Shown here: positions 12,963 through 23,833 of the stretch, one piece after another | How the letters are laid out: the number at the start of each line of letters is the position of its first letter | Position numbering within the stretch: position 1 is the first letter of the stretch | Assembly (NCBI RefSeq): GCF_016801865.2 | Contig: NC_068939.1 | Location: 92,772,879 to 92,836,878, forward strand | Direction: 5' to 3' | From: Culex pipiens pallens | Taxonomy: Eukaryota > Arthropoda > Insecta > Diptera > Culicidae | DNA: 64,000 bases | Program-made: the position numbers and the translations under genes | Notes under the pieces: generated by a model | What the model was told of the DNA's origin: nothing | What the model saw: only the letters and a program-made list of their open reading frames with translations | Databases searched by the model: none

Positions 12963-13105
12963 CTACGATGATGATGCTCCATAGCCGCTACTTCCGCCGT
13001 GGTTCTCCACTGAGTTTCCTCTGCTGGTGGTGGTCTTACTTTCATCGCTCGATGTCAAGCTGCTGCCAGCGAAAGACGCTTTGTCCTTATTACTATTATT
13101 ACTAG
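12963..13105 (-). CDS. Shab: Shab (Kv2) potassium channel, terminal coding exon
   Basis: This exon ends the main transcript. The acceptor is ATCTTGCAG, and the exon enters in phase 1, joining the G left by exon 16060-16333 to make Ala. It encodes 46 further residues rich in Ser, Asn and Gly, including SSLTSSDESK and a tail of GYGASSS, then TAG at 12963-12965. The segment is cytosolic, disordered and phosphorylation-prone, as is usual for the distal Kv2 C-terminus. Evidence is the splice site, the exact phase fit and the open frame up to the stop. There is no recognisable domain, so identity rests on position in the gene. Confidence is high that it is coding. Confidence 0.88.
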
Positions 13106-14334
13106 CTGCAAGATATGTTGAGAATGCTGTTTCCGATTCTGGTATTAGAAGAAAATATATATCATAACAAATGTGATATTAATTTATAAGGTCCTTAATT
13201 ATATGTGCAGTAAACATATTGAACCCCCAAAGTGTTCTATGTGTTAAATTTTTGACATCTTTCTGTAAGTTTTTTGAAAACTTTTTCTTACTCTTGCTTT
13301 CTATTTAATATTTATAAATAATAATACTTTCGATTGAATTACGATGTAACACACAGCTGAAAGGAACTCCAAAACTCTGTTATGTACCTTAATGAACTCA
13401 TTGTAACTTGATTATTCACAAATAAACCGAATTGAATAAATTTTTGCATTTTGCTTTTTGCATTTTTTTCCAACTGGTAAGGTTTCTCTCTCTCTTTGAG
13501 TCAAGATTATCATTTTTAAAACATGTACTTGGGTAGGCCACACTATTTTTGAGAAAAAAAGGTTTTTTTCAGTGGTGTTTAAAAAAGGTGGAATCGGGAA
13601 TTCTTATTTTAAATGCCGAGGTGACTAGTTTTTCCGGATTAAAAGTGTGAAAATATTAGTTTGTACGTCATATATATCATTACTAAGTTGATGCTGAAGT
13701 TTTCAGAAAAAAAAAACAATGTTTTTAATTAGTCAACTATTTCTACAAGCTTTTAAATAAAATACATATTAATTTTAGGTAAAAATGGTAAAAAGTAAGA
13801 AGTTTGCCTGAAGTTCTTTAAACTAGTTTTTTGAATTGAACTCTAAGCACGAACCAAAATGTGTCCCATTTTATATGAAATGTGTTATATTAGAAAAATA
13901 TTTTCAACGACCTAACTAACTTTTGAACACTTCTCTACCAAGCTCAATATGATTCTATGCCAATCCGAACGTATTTAATTTGTATTTTTCATTTTGCAGA
14001 AAAATCTGAAAAGTGAAAAAGGTTTGAAACTAAAAAATAAATTTAAAGATCTGACAAACCTTGATAAACTTATGAACACCAAAAAGGCTAACATACAAAT
14101 AGGTTAAAAACATATAACTGTGTTTTTTCTCTTGTCTGTAAAATTACTATCGCTTCTGAAAGTCTCATCAAGATAATTCATGATTTTAATCCATTAATAA
14201 TTTAAGATTGAAAATATGCCACGCGTAAAGCAATCTGTCAAACATTTTACTTTGAACAAAAACCTAAAAATGCAACGGCCTCATGATTTTTGAATCAAAT
14301 GCGATTTTTTTATTTTGATGTGCAAAATGGAATA

Positions 14335-15182
14335 ACAGTCATCCCTCATGTTCGGAACAGTTTACAGATCGGCCAATGAAAAATAAAAATCATAGCAAAT
14401 CGATAGTTGAACTTAATGATTTGCTTTTACCTTCATTCGAAAGCTTTTCTTGTGATCTTTCAAATGCTGTATCGAACAACTGTAAATTTTAACTTTTATA
14501 TCAAGTTTTTGAAGAACAACTTTGACCCTTGAAATCCACAAATTCGGAACACTTTTTTCTTACGGATGTAAACAAACTTTGGTTCTCTCCATGATTACAA
14601 TTTTTTTACAAAATAATGACTCCACGCACTGAAACCAACGAAACTCAAGCTTAGTACCGTAATCTGGGGTGAATCGGGACTACAGTCTGAATAGGGACAG
14701 CAGTTTTGAGAGCACTTAAAGCTTTTAAATTTGGAATGGATGTACACATTTTGTTGGCCTGAGTCTGTTCTAACCGAAACCAACCAGAAAAATCAAAATA
14801 TTGTGCTCCAACATGGTTAAAACTGCTGTCCTGATTCGCCCCATGTGTCCCGATTGACCCCAGTTTACGGTAATGTTTTGAGAATGGTTTGATAAGTTTT
14901 TTTTGTGAAAATATCAGTTAAATTTAGGTGTTCCACAATTGCGGGAGGCACAATAACATCCCACAATTATGGAACAGGCAATTTGAAGGCAGTATTTTGC
15001 TGCTCTGAATGAAATAGTCTTGAGATGCAGTTTTTTGTTTTAAAAGTACTACTTTTACTAGTGAAATAGCAAGAGAATGTCCAAATAAAGGTCCTAAAAA
15101 TAGTAGGGTCGACAGAAAAGATGCATTTGGCATGCTATTGACAAATTATCACAAAAGTGTTCCGAATATGTGGGATGACTGT
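14335..15182. mobile_element. MITE with ACAGTCATCCC ends
   Basis: The left end (14335-14358) and right end (15159-15182) are inverted copies: ACAGTCATCCC then TTCGGAAC on the left, GTTCCGAAT then GGGATGACTGT on the right. The nearby flanks both contain TA. No transposase frame is seen. Related sequence occurs near 22440-22740. A second, smaller MITE is inserted inside. Confidence 0.75.
14654..14873. mobile_element. Nested MITE with TACCGTAA ends
   Basis: The ends TACCGTAATCTGGGG and CCCCAGTTTACGGTAA are inverted copies, followed inward by GGGACTACAGTCTG and GGGACAGCAG and their counterparts. It lies wholly inside the 14335-15182 MITE, so it inserted later. Confidence 0.75.
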
Positions 15183-15433
15183 ACAATTTAGCTTTTCATC
15201 TTTGAAAATATTGTTTGCGAAAAGATCGGCAAATTTCCAATAAATTTTCTTTATAAACATTGATGATCCTCTTATAGACGAACAAATAGGAAAAAATGGG
15301 CTTTCTTACGGTAAAAAAATCGTAAAATTATCAGATGATGATAAAACTGTCAAAAATGAAAAAAAGAAATAACAACTTTATTTTGACATAATTCATTTTA
15401 AGACCGTTTCTAAAATTGTGGTCACCTCTTTGC

Positions 15434-15670
15434 TACCGTAAAATGGTGCGAATCGAAACACATGGGTTTTAACGGGGACAGCTATTTTTGTTCAATATTT
15501 ATGATTTACGATAGAAAAGATCCTGAACTCATAAATGTATACCGTAAGTTGGGGCGAATCGAGACTACAGTCTGAAAAGGGACAGCAGTTTTTAGAACTT
15601 CAAATTTGGAAATTGATGAATTAATTGTACTGCTCTGTATATGTTCTAACCATAACCATTATAAACAATG
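15434..15670. repeat. Two partial ends of the TACCGTAA MITE family
   Basis: 15434-15490 matches the right end of the nested MITE in inverted form (TACCGTAAAATGG then ACACATGGG). 15540-15660 matches its left end (TACCGTAAGTTGGGGCGAAT, then GGGACAGCAGTTTTT). They are more diverged than the nested copy. Confidence 0.65.
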
Positions 15671-16059
15671 CGGTGATCGTTTCCCACTCGATTGCTTAGT
15701 AAAGCGAGGGTAGTGTATCGTCACAAGTTGGACCTTACAACCTATGGAATGTTAACATTTATGTTAGTTATGTTAAAATTAGTTAATTTATAAACTGTCA
15801 CTAAATGCATCTTACTTGTCCCAATTTGCTGTATATGACTTGATTTTTAAATTATATTTTATTTACAAATTATAACAAAATTATTCATTCAAAAATTACG
15901 TCCAAGATAATGGGGAGATAGTGTCTACATTTTGTGAAAGCCTGTGTTAAAGGAAAAGTGAGCGGAGGAGTTGGTTTATTTGCAATCCCGAAAATGTATG
16001 AACGTAATTTGTCAATGGGCTTTAGAATAATGAGGTGAACATTGACGTACTTGACTCAC

Positions 16060-16333
16060 CTGTGCTACTTTCCCTAGTCCCTGTATCTAGCCGCCGGTCA
16101 CCGGTAAGATGATCGACGTACGTGCCGATGCCCACGCCCCGGGTCAGCTGCGGTTTGCCCTGGCGGGCCGCTTCCTCCTGCGAGAAGCGGGGCTGCTGAA
16201 ACTTGGCCGGTGTTTTGCTGCCTAACGAGGCCGGTGTCGAACGCTGGTGTATCAGCCGATGTCGTTGTGCTATCGGGGTGATCGAGGTGGCGATCATTGT
16301 GCTTCCGGAGTAGTCAGTATTTGAGTCGCTCCC
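16060..16333 (-). CDS. Shab: Shab C-terminal coding exon
   Basis: The acceptor is ATCAACAG, phase 0. The exon encodes 91 residues beginning GSDSNTDYSGSTM and containing ITPIAQRHRLIHQRS and KFQQPRFSQEE. The donor GTGAGT leaves one base for the next exon. I chose this acceptor because it alone keeps phase with the upstream exon (17437-17633, ends phase 0) and opens the frame that stays open to the donor; a nearer AG at CGGAAG would shift the frame. If the donor were skipped, the frame would run 12 residues into the intron to a stop at 16022-16024, giving an alternative C-terminus. The region is a basic, Ser/Thr-rich cytosolic tail with no named domain. Confidence 0.88.
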
Positions 16334-17436
16334 CTGTTGATCCGTGTCGTGTCGTGTCGTGTCCCAGGTGGGAAGAAATCGAGAACAATTAGCTCACCTT
16401 TTAACGTAGGGGAGGGGGAGGTCACGTGCACACGTGGCTGATATAGGACAACAACTCAACAAACGGCAAGTTTGCGGCACTAGTTACGGTTAGTAGGTCC
16501 ACACACACAGCAGAGGTGTTAGTAAGGGGTGTTAGCCATCGAATTAGGATATTTGAAAACAGACAACAGCCGTGCAATGAAACAAGACATGGGGGCAGCT
16601 CGACAAAACACACAGATTGTGGGTGAAAGAAAGGACATTTAAGCGAAATAAACGGTTTGTAGCCAGTGGTAATTCTGAAACTGAAACATCAAGATATATA
16701 GTACAAAACTGTTGGAAAGGCAACGGGATTGCCTTTCCTCACGAAAACTATTCTGAGCTTCGAAAAAGTGCTGGATTAGGAATACGCAAAAACGTACAAA
16801 CTTAGAAACTATGGCTGTCTGGAGACATCGGGACGCATCATTATTTGGGATGAGTAGTAAATTGAGTTTACTCAGAATCAATGAATATTTCTATTTCCGA
16901 TGAAAATACTACAAAACTGATTTGATAGAACATCTAAAGTGCACCATGCGCCTCCATAAGTTCACCTTGATCGAAACCATGGTCAGACATTTTGATGGAG
17001 ACGCTTGGTTGATTAGTTCTCGAGTTGATATATTAACAAGGATGTGTACCACTTTTGTAAACTAAGTTTGTATGACCCAGAATTTCTGAAAGTTGGCCAC
17101 GGAGTTCATAGGGTAACCAAAGGGATTTCTGGATCTTAATGTTGATAATCTTGACCGAATCATATAGTATCAATAATTTTCGGTACACTCATCACTGCTG
17201 ATCTACGATGTTTTAAACAATGTTTGTTTTTATACCACCGATTTCATTATGAGTTAGTTATGGCGTGTTTTTACTCAATCCCAAGCAACGATGCATCTCG
17301 CCATAGATCTTAAAAATCAAAACTATCGTAAAAAGTGGCACACAGTTAAACAAAAGGGGTTTTGTTTTCAGTAACAAAAAAGTAAACGAAAAAGTAAGAT
17401 ATGCTCATTCAAACGACATTCAAAAATCAAATTTAC
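16334..17436 (-). other. Shab intron with a hairpin repeat
   Basis: The donor is ATG|GTAAAT and the acceptor is TCAACAG. No coding sequence is seen. It contains the hairpin listed at 16940-17020. Confidence 0.8.
16940..17020. repeat. GCGYCTCCAT hairpin repeat, copy 1
   Basis: The arms ACCATGCGCCTCCAT and ATGGAGACGCTTGGTT are inverted and about 45 bp apart. The same paired motif occurs near 45838-45885 and 48998-49060, with a single arm near 49800, suggesting a small MITE family. Confidence 0.55.
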
Positions 17437-17633
17437 CATATTGGCACCATTGTCGGAGACTCCGGATCCAGACATATTGTCAGCCAATAGTCTTTCGCTT
17501 TCTGGATCGGACAAAAGTCTCGACGCTTCAGATTTATTTTTGAGGATCGATTTCGATCGTCGATGAGTTTCTAACTGAGGTGACGTTTCTATCGAATCTA
17601 TGGATAGTGATAACTTTTTAGTATCGTCTTTAC
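17437..17633 (-). CDS. Shab: Shab C-terminal coding exon
   Basis: The acceptor is CCACGCAG. The exon enters in phase 1, completing the Gly split from exon 18839-19691, and leaves in phase 0 at ATG|GTAAAT. It encodes about 65 residues with the acidic-serine stretch LSLSIDSIETSP, a basic SKSILKNKSE patch, and ends in SDNGANM. It is part of the long disordered cytosolic tail, which in Kv2 channels carries phosphorylation and clustering determinants. The role of this exon is inferred from position; I recognise no domain. Phase match on both sides makes coding status secure. Confidence 0.9.
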
Positions 17634-18838
17634 CTGCGTGGATGTGATTTCGAATGAAATTTTGGAAGAAGGGCGATCGATTTGCAACGACGACGAGTTG
17701 AAACATTTTTTTCGATTGTTAGCGATTCGCGCGCAATGATTTGATGGAAAATAGAGTTGAATGTTTGCAAACGGGTTTGATAGAACAAATTTTATTGATT
17801 GATTGATGATTTGGACGATATTTTTGACGGGATGCACAAAGAGAGAAAAAAAGTGAAAAGAGAGACAACACAAATGAAATGTTAATGAATTGATAGTTTA
17901 AACGTATTTCTAGAAATATTGTTGACAAATATGGATTATTGTACTACGACTACAACTTGAGAAGCAATCTTCGTGATAGCAGCTCATTTGATTAATTTAT
18001 ATTGTGGAATTTATAAACCGTGTTTATCATGTTTTGATGAGATAATCCAATTAAAGTTTATAAAGGAAAACAACTCTTTTGATTTATTTTTGTAATACTT
18101 ATTCGACCTTTACGGAATTTGTGTAAAAATGTATTTAATGTAAAAAAACTCCATTTATCCAATCCATCAGCACCAAAACTATAATTTCTCCTTATCATAT
18201 CAAATTGTTTGTGTATATGAGTTTTTCAATTAGTCGACCAATCGAGAATCGAACGTAAACGTAAGGCGATGGGGCCGTAGAAATCGTGTTTAAATTATAA
18301 CTAATGTGTGTAAATAAAGAGTTTCAGTGTTTGTAGATTAAGTTGATGTGATAAAAAAACACCGCAAAACATTCAAACATATCACTGATGGTGTGGGTGT
18401 TTGTTAAAACAGTGTCTGTGTGGCGTGTACATAACATAAACATTTCCCGTGGAATAGTAACAATGGTGACGACATATGGCGTGTGGAGAAAAGTACAAAC
18501 ATGTTCAAGTGTTTATGCGTGTGTGTGTGTGTTGATAATGATAGTATGACAGAGTTACAGTGTTAGGCATAAGTATGTGGTGTTGCAGTCAAGTGATGGA
18601 AACAATTTGATTGATTTTGGTTACACAGCAATAGCGGCTCAGCTCTGTTTGGAGTCTTTGAGTAATGCGTAATTTCGAGTGTGAATTCGCAGCCGAATTT
18701 TTGAATAAGGCGGTATTTTCGAATCATTTTCATAAAATTTGTGTTATACTTTGAAAACGAAAGAGTGTATGTGGTGTATGTTGTGAGGCGAACAATGGTG
18801 GTGATGCGTTCGTGGGCACAACGTGGCACAACACTTAC
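17634..18838 (-). other. Shab intron
   Basis: The donor is AAAAG|GTAAGT, the consensus sequence. No gene seen. A short TG run lies near 18520. Confidence 0.85.
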
Positions 18839-19691
18839 CTTTTGGCGCCGGATTTTGGATGCCAAACAGGTGCTGGTTGATGAGTTTGGTCGCCGAGGCT
18901 ATACTCCTGCTGCCAGGCATGAAGGAAGATCTACGTGTCTTTTTGCTCGTCCCACTACTGCTGCTCGCCGCCGTTTGGCCATTGCCAGCCGCCTCGTCGA
19001 GACTCTCGATGGACGATTTGAGGTTCTCGAAGCGGGTCTTGGGTCTCGCGGCTGCAGCGGCCATTGCGGCCGAGGCAGCACCCTGCTGGAACCGGGTCTT
19101 GCGATGCTTTGGCACCGGGGTCTCGTTCAAACTGACACGACTTCCTCGGTCCGACGTGTCGAACGACGTCTGGAACTGTTTGTACTCATCGTCCATCGGA
19201 CTCATGCCCAAACTTCGCAGGCCAGTGTCTCCGGAAGCACTTTTCTTTACTTGGCCTCTACCTACGGAACGCTGCTGTTGAGTATCTTTCTCCAGTGGAT
19301 TTATGTACAGATTGTTCGTATCTAGCGTGTCTAAGTCGAATGACATATCTACAATATCGGATGTTAGATCACCTTGTGACAGGAATGGATGCGTTTGACA
19401 ACTAGCGTACGTATCGGAGCTATCGACACTAGCTAAATCACCATTGTTACTATTACTATTGTTATTACTAACGCTAGCGTTATTATTATTACAGTTATTA
19501 GAATGTTTGATTGGTGTATCCATATACGGATATGGATATGATATTGTACTTGGACCAAATTGTGCTGGTGGGGCTATACAATTATTATTCATATTATTCT
19601 TTAGCATACGCATCTCTAAGCAGACCGTCGTGTGGAAGTCGGAAGTTGGAAGTGGCATTAAACCTTCAGCATCGATGAACTCTTTGTACTC
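18839..19691 (-). CDS. Shab: Shab long C-terminal exon
   Basis: It encodes 284 residues of the Kv2 cytosolic tail. It opens with EYKEFIDAEG then PTSDFHTTVCLEMR, which matches the conserved part of the Drosophila Shab tail as I know it, directly continuing FECCFCTSK from the exon at 31423. An Asn-rich run spans residues 62-83. Residues 87-104 (SVDSSDTYASCQT) resemble the Ser-rich clustering segment of vertebrate Kv2. An Ala run lies at 205-215 and a basic Ser-rich patch at 248-262. The acceptor is ACGTCCAG (phase 0) and the donor is AAAAG|GTAAGT (phase 1). Upstream in-frame sequence to 19793 is intron read-through. The plus-strand frames over this exon are antisense shadows. Confidence 0.95.
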
Positions 19692-20334
19692 CTGGACGTT
19701 AGCGATACGGGTGCGGGGAAGAGAATAGATGATACAGACATTATCTACATTAGTAAACCAGTTTAAACTAGAAGCTATTAAGGCATGCAACACATGATAC
19801 TACTCAAATAAAGCTAAAAACATCTACTCTACTCTATGAAATCTTAATTCACACTAGGCCAACGCTGAGTCAAACAAGATCGAGGGATTAGGGACAGTAT
19901 GGTTTTTGTATGCCACAATATTTAACTACTACCCTTAATCACTCCAGTTTACTTAACGGTACAAATAAACAACATTTCTAAGCAACGAAAGGCTATAGTT
20001 TTAGGTATAGGTTCTGTTTCAAGATTTGAAACTAACGAACTTTGCTATTATATTAGCAGACACACAAGAGAATGTTTTAAAAGTTTCGTGAAAAGGTAAC
20101 TGACACACAACAGTGGAAAACTTGTAGCACTTTGGTAAAAGAAAATACTGTAGTTTATAACGAACTAAACAAACTTTAACTTAATAAGCATTGGCGGAAT
20201 GGAATGTTCCAACATAGACTGAACAGAACTGTTTGGAAAGCGATTGATTTCTTAGAGGTATTTCCTCGCAAGCAGTGGAATTACGCAAAGAAATTTGACG
20301 TAGAAGACAGACAAAGTATGATATAACAAGAAGA

Positions 20335-21854
20335 TCACGGTGTATTTTTTTGAGACCTTAAAGATAAAAAATTTGGTATGTCTGATATTTGGCACCGTGA
20401 AACAAGGGCTCTTTCTTGATATTTTGCGGGGTATACCAAAATATTTCGTCGGGGGGTCTGGAGCAACTTTTTTTTCTGAAGATTTTTTTTCGATTTTATG
20501 GGATATTTCTTCAGAAAAGTCGCTTAACATCGGTACATTCATGTTGATATCACAAAAATTTCCTTATGACACTAACTTAATTTATTTGACCAATATTTGA
20601 CATCCAATAAAAAGTTTTCGGACCAATTTACCAGATTTGTAGCTTTCTTTGAAATTACTCCAAAATCCAAGCTGGAAACCCCAATACGACCGAAAATAAA
20701 TCTTTTCTTTGTATAATTTGTCATGAAAATGCTGCACCACATTGCCAGGGTACAAATTTGAGCTTTGAACTGTGCAAAACATAGATTATTTAATAAATGA
20801 GCTCTTTATTACCGAATAAGATCCCAAAATTATTTTTTCAATCTTCTGTCATATTACACCATTACATTTTAAAACATTTTAGAATCCATCACATTGTAGA
20901 GAGAAGTTTTCTGGACAAATTCCATAAAAAAAGTATCAGTTTTGGTTCAATGTAAGCAAAGATATGACCAATTTCCTAAAATAAACAGGGACTTTCTCCA
21001 AAATTTCTGAATTTAATTCCCTTTCATATATTGGACATTGCCTACTGAGTTTTTTAATTAATGCTGTAGAATAATTTCCATGAATTTCGACAAAACTTGA
21101 TAACAGCTTTTCTAATCTAAATCTAATCTTATCTAATCAGACCCTAGCGCAGCCAATCTTTCGAAGGGATCCTGGAGAGTGCCTTACACTGAAAACAAAT
21201 AAAAGTACCAAATTCCTAAATTCTAGGAATTTTGGCTCCTTTCCTTATTAAATAATCCAAAAAACCCGATTACTAAATAAGGAAAAGAGGCAAAATTCCT
21301 AGAATAAAGGAATTTGGTACATTTTTTTTTATTTCAGTTTAGGTTAGATGACGCCTAGCACTCTTCTTGTCATTTATTAACATTTGCATTCTAATTCATT
21401 GAAACATCACAAGCGTTAAATCGGCCAGGTCTACTGCGTAAAGCCGTATAGCAGAGATGACTTGTAATTGGGTGAAGTTTGAGCACTGAGTGTTCGAACA
21501 ACAACACAATTCTGAATCGACAGGGGAGGAAGAAGCGTGGGGACACACCACTATACGCTCCGAGACAAAACTTGATAACAGTTTTTCAATAAATTATTAT
21601 CATCATTGATATGATATTGATATTGACATTGATATGATATCAACATGAATGCACCGATTTTCTGTGACTTTTTTGAACAAATATCCCATAAAATCTAAAA
21701 ATGATCTTCAAAAAAAAGTTGCTCTAGACCCCTCGACGAAATATCTCAGTATACCCCGCAAAATTTCGGGAAAGAGCCCTTCTTTCACGATGCCAAAAAT
21801 CAGACATACCGATTTTTTTTTTATCATTTGTTTGTTCTACAAAACACACCGTGA
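20335..21854. mobile_element. Foldback element with TCACGGTGT ends
   Basis: The left arm (20335-20560) and right arm (21637-21854) are inverted and diverged copies: TCACGGTGT / ACACCGTGA at the tips, then AAGGGCTCTTTC, TTGCGGGGTATAC, TTTATGGGATATTT and TCATGTTGATATCA in mirrored order. The frames inside are repeat shadows. Confidence 0.75.
21187..21345. mobile_element. Small palindromic MITE nested in the foldback
   Basis: ACTGAAAACAAATAAAAGTA with CCAAATTCCT on the left is mirrored by AGGAATTTGGTAC and ATTTCAGT on the right, with an inner pair CTAGGAATTTTG / CAAAATTCCTAG. It is about 160 bp long with no coding capacity. Confidence 0.65.
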
Positions 21855-22439
21855 GATATATATAAAAAAAATGGTTTAACAATGTTTTTGAAGGGCTTTA
21901 ACATGTTTCATTTTTGTTGTAAACCATTAGTTTTCCTAAACTTTTAGGACTTGAGTTGAAAAAGATACGATTAAGGAAAAGGTACAGAGTCGGGTGAAGA
22001 AATGTGTTTTTATCATAATAAACCCTTTTATAAACTTCAACTTGCAAATAAAAAAATATCAAATTGGCTCGATCAAGTCAATGCTTTAAAAATTATTACG
22101 ATTGTACTTCTGTGAAACATTTGCAGAATATCAATTTATTCATAAAAATAGTTTTTTTTCTGAAATGTATTTCCGATTTGTGGTCTCAAAATTCATCAGA
22201 GCCATCGATCTCTAATGCTAAGTAGATATAGGAAAACAACAAAGCGAAATCAGAGCATTTAGGATGATTTTGATCAGAATATATTTTCGATTTATTTGAC
22301 TGACTTTAATTACTACCGTAAACATTGATAGAATTTTGCAATGCCTGTTAAAGTTTGCAAACAATCTTTTTTTTTTTTAATAATTGGTTAGGGATCGAAT
22401 TTTAACATTTTTCTGTATATTTCTATTCTTCTTTTTTCA

Positions 22440-22760
22440 ATCATCCCACATATTTGGAACATCCTAAAATTGGAACACTTTTGTGGAATGCATAAGACAA
22501 CTCCTATTTTGACCGTACTTTTTTTTTGCTTTTTTCATAATTTTGGTATGTTTTTTACCTCCCACAAATTAACAGAAAATTCCATAAAAATATGAAATGG
22601 TTTACAAAACCATAACTTAGCTTGAGTATTGTCGTACAGCTTTTGAAGCCTTTATTTTGGTAAAATATGCACTTCTTCAGGGAACCCAGAAATATTTACA
22701 CCTAGTAAGAAGTGTTCCCAGTTAATGGATTTCAGAGGTCAAAATCACATGAAACTTTAA
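22440..22760. repeat. Diverged partial copy of the ACAGTCATCCC MITE
   Basis: It contains AATCATCCCACATATTTGGAAC, GAACACTTTTGTGG and, later, GAAGTGTTCCC followed by GGATTTCAGAGGTCAAA. Each is similar to the ends or subterminal parts of 14335-15182. The boundaries are unclear. Confidence 0.5.
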
Positions 22761-22796
22761 AATTCAAAAGGATAAGGCTTATAATTTTGTTAAATC

Positions 22797-22872
22797 TCGA
22801 TTAAATTTTCAAAAGGCCCTATCTGCATAGGAAACCCATGAGGGATAGGTTGTTTTGAAAATTTAATCTAGA
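22797..22872 (+). repeat. 76 bp palindromic repeat, copy 1
   Basis: The termini TCGATTAAATTTTCAAAA and TTTTGAAAATTTAATCTAGA are near-inverted repeats. The whole 76 bp is identical, in reverse orientation, to 26850-26925. Confidence 0.9.
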
Positions 22873-23767
22873 AATTATAGATTTTCTATGATTATATGAA
22901 CATTGGCCGATCAGAAAACTGTTCCGGAATTACGGGATGATTGTATTTTTAAACTTGAAATGGTTAGTTGCAACGTCACGAGCATTGCAATGGATTGGTT
23001 AGTAAAAGCAAAGAAAAACGAAATCACACTAATCTTATTGAATGCTTCAAAACGAACTGTCACACTGAAACACACACACGCACACACACACAAACAAGAA
23101 GAGGAAAGTGAACCACGGAGGGAAGCAGTTTTTTTTGTAATTTACAGTTTTGCGTGAATAAAATTAAGGTTTCATAGAAGATGAAATTTCAGAGCGAGCC
23201 AATTCTGGTACAGCGCTGGTCAGGGAGCAGCAGAAGAGTGTGCCCCCTTAACCTTGAGGACCCTTCTTTTGTGAGTGGGATTTTGTGGGTGGAAGAGGGG
23301 GGTGGTTTGTTTCTCCGTTCAACGCTCGTAGACTCACCTTCACGTGCACAACCGAAGCCGACATCGCTGCTCAGAGTAGCAAGCAAAAAGTGTGTTCATC
23401 TTGTTTTTGATTTTGGCTGTTGTCGTTTTTGTTGTGGTTTCTCATAGGTACGGTCAAAAGTGTGTGCCAACAGAAACAGAGCGCAATGTTACCCCACAGT
23501 ACGGTTCTCGAAGTAAAACAACCAATTCGCAGTCCTCTGCACTTAACGCTAATGATATGTATTTAATGCGTGTTCGTTCCAAGCTTTTCATTCTTTTCCT
23601 TCTTGTTCGATAATTAGTCTTGGTGTGACTAGCACTGTATAAAATTACAGGTTGAAAAATTCACTATCTTCTTGTTCGTTTTCCTCTCGCCCCACGTGGT
23701 CACAATGGCCGTGGCCATGATCCCTAGGGTAGCCGCCGCCGGTCGATCGGAACGGCTTCAGCAGGTG

Positions 23768-23833
23768 TCATACACTCTTGGACCGCAACGGAATACATTC
23801 ATCGTTCGAGTCCGGCTCCGGCTGAGGTGGAGT
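23768..23833 (-). CDS. Candidate alternative last exon of Shab
   Basis: An acceptor, ACCTTTTTGCAG, precedes a frame of 21 residues (TPPQPEPDSNDECIPLR then SKSV) ending in TGA at 23768-23770. It lies inside the 11.7 kb intron between exons 31423-31536 and 18839-19691, on the same strand. Exon 31423-31536 ends in phase 0, which fits this phase-0 start and would give a short tail FECCFCTSK-TPPQPEPDS. The other two phases give less protein-like text. A variant poly(A) signal, ATTAAA (complement of 23562-23567), lies about 200 bp downstream. I do not know this tail from another species, so it is a prediction. The alternative is chance. Confidence 0.45.
   Translation of the reverse strand, partial: TPPQPEPDSNDECIPLRSKSV

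Larger units (their letters stand above)
13106..16059 (-). other. Shab intron with nested MITEs
   Basis: The intron runs from donor GTGAGT (54-59 of the 16000 block) to acceptor TTGCAG. It is AT-rich and holds the elements listed at 14335-15182 and 15434-15670. Outside them I see no coding sequence. Confidence 0.8.

Noticed and set aside
18741..19325. Long plus-strand frame of 194 residues
   Set aside because: Antisense to the secure Shab exon 18839-19691; composition mirrors that exon.
23338..23366. A possible 29 nt microexon (minus) between AGCAG and GTGAGT
   Set aside because: Its length breaks the frame and, in phase 0 after exon 31423, it meets a stop at once. No conserved text.
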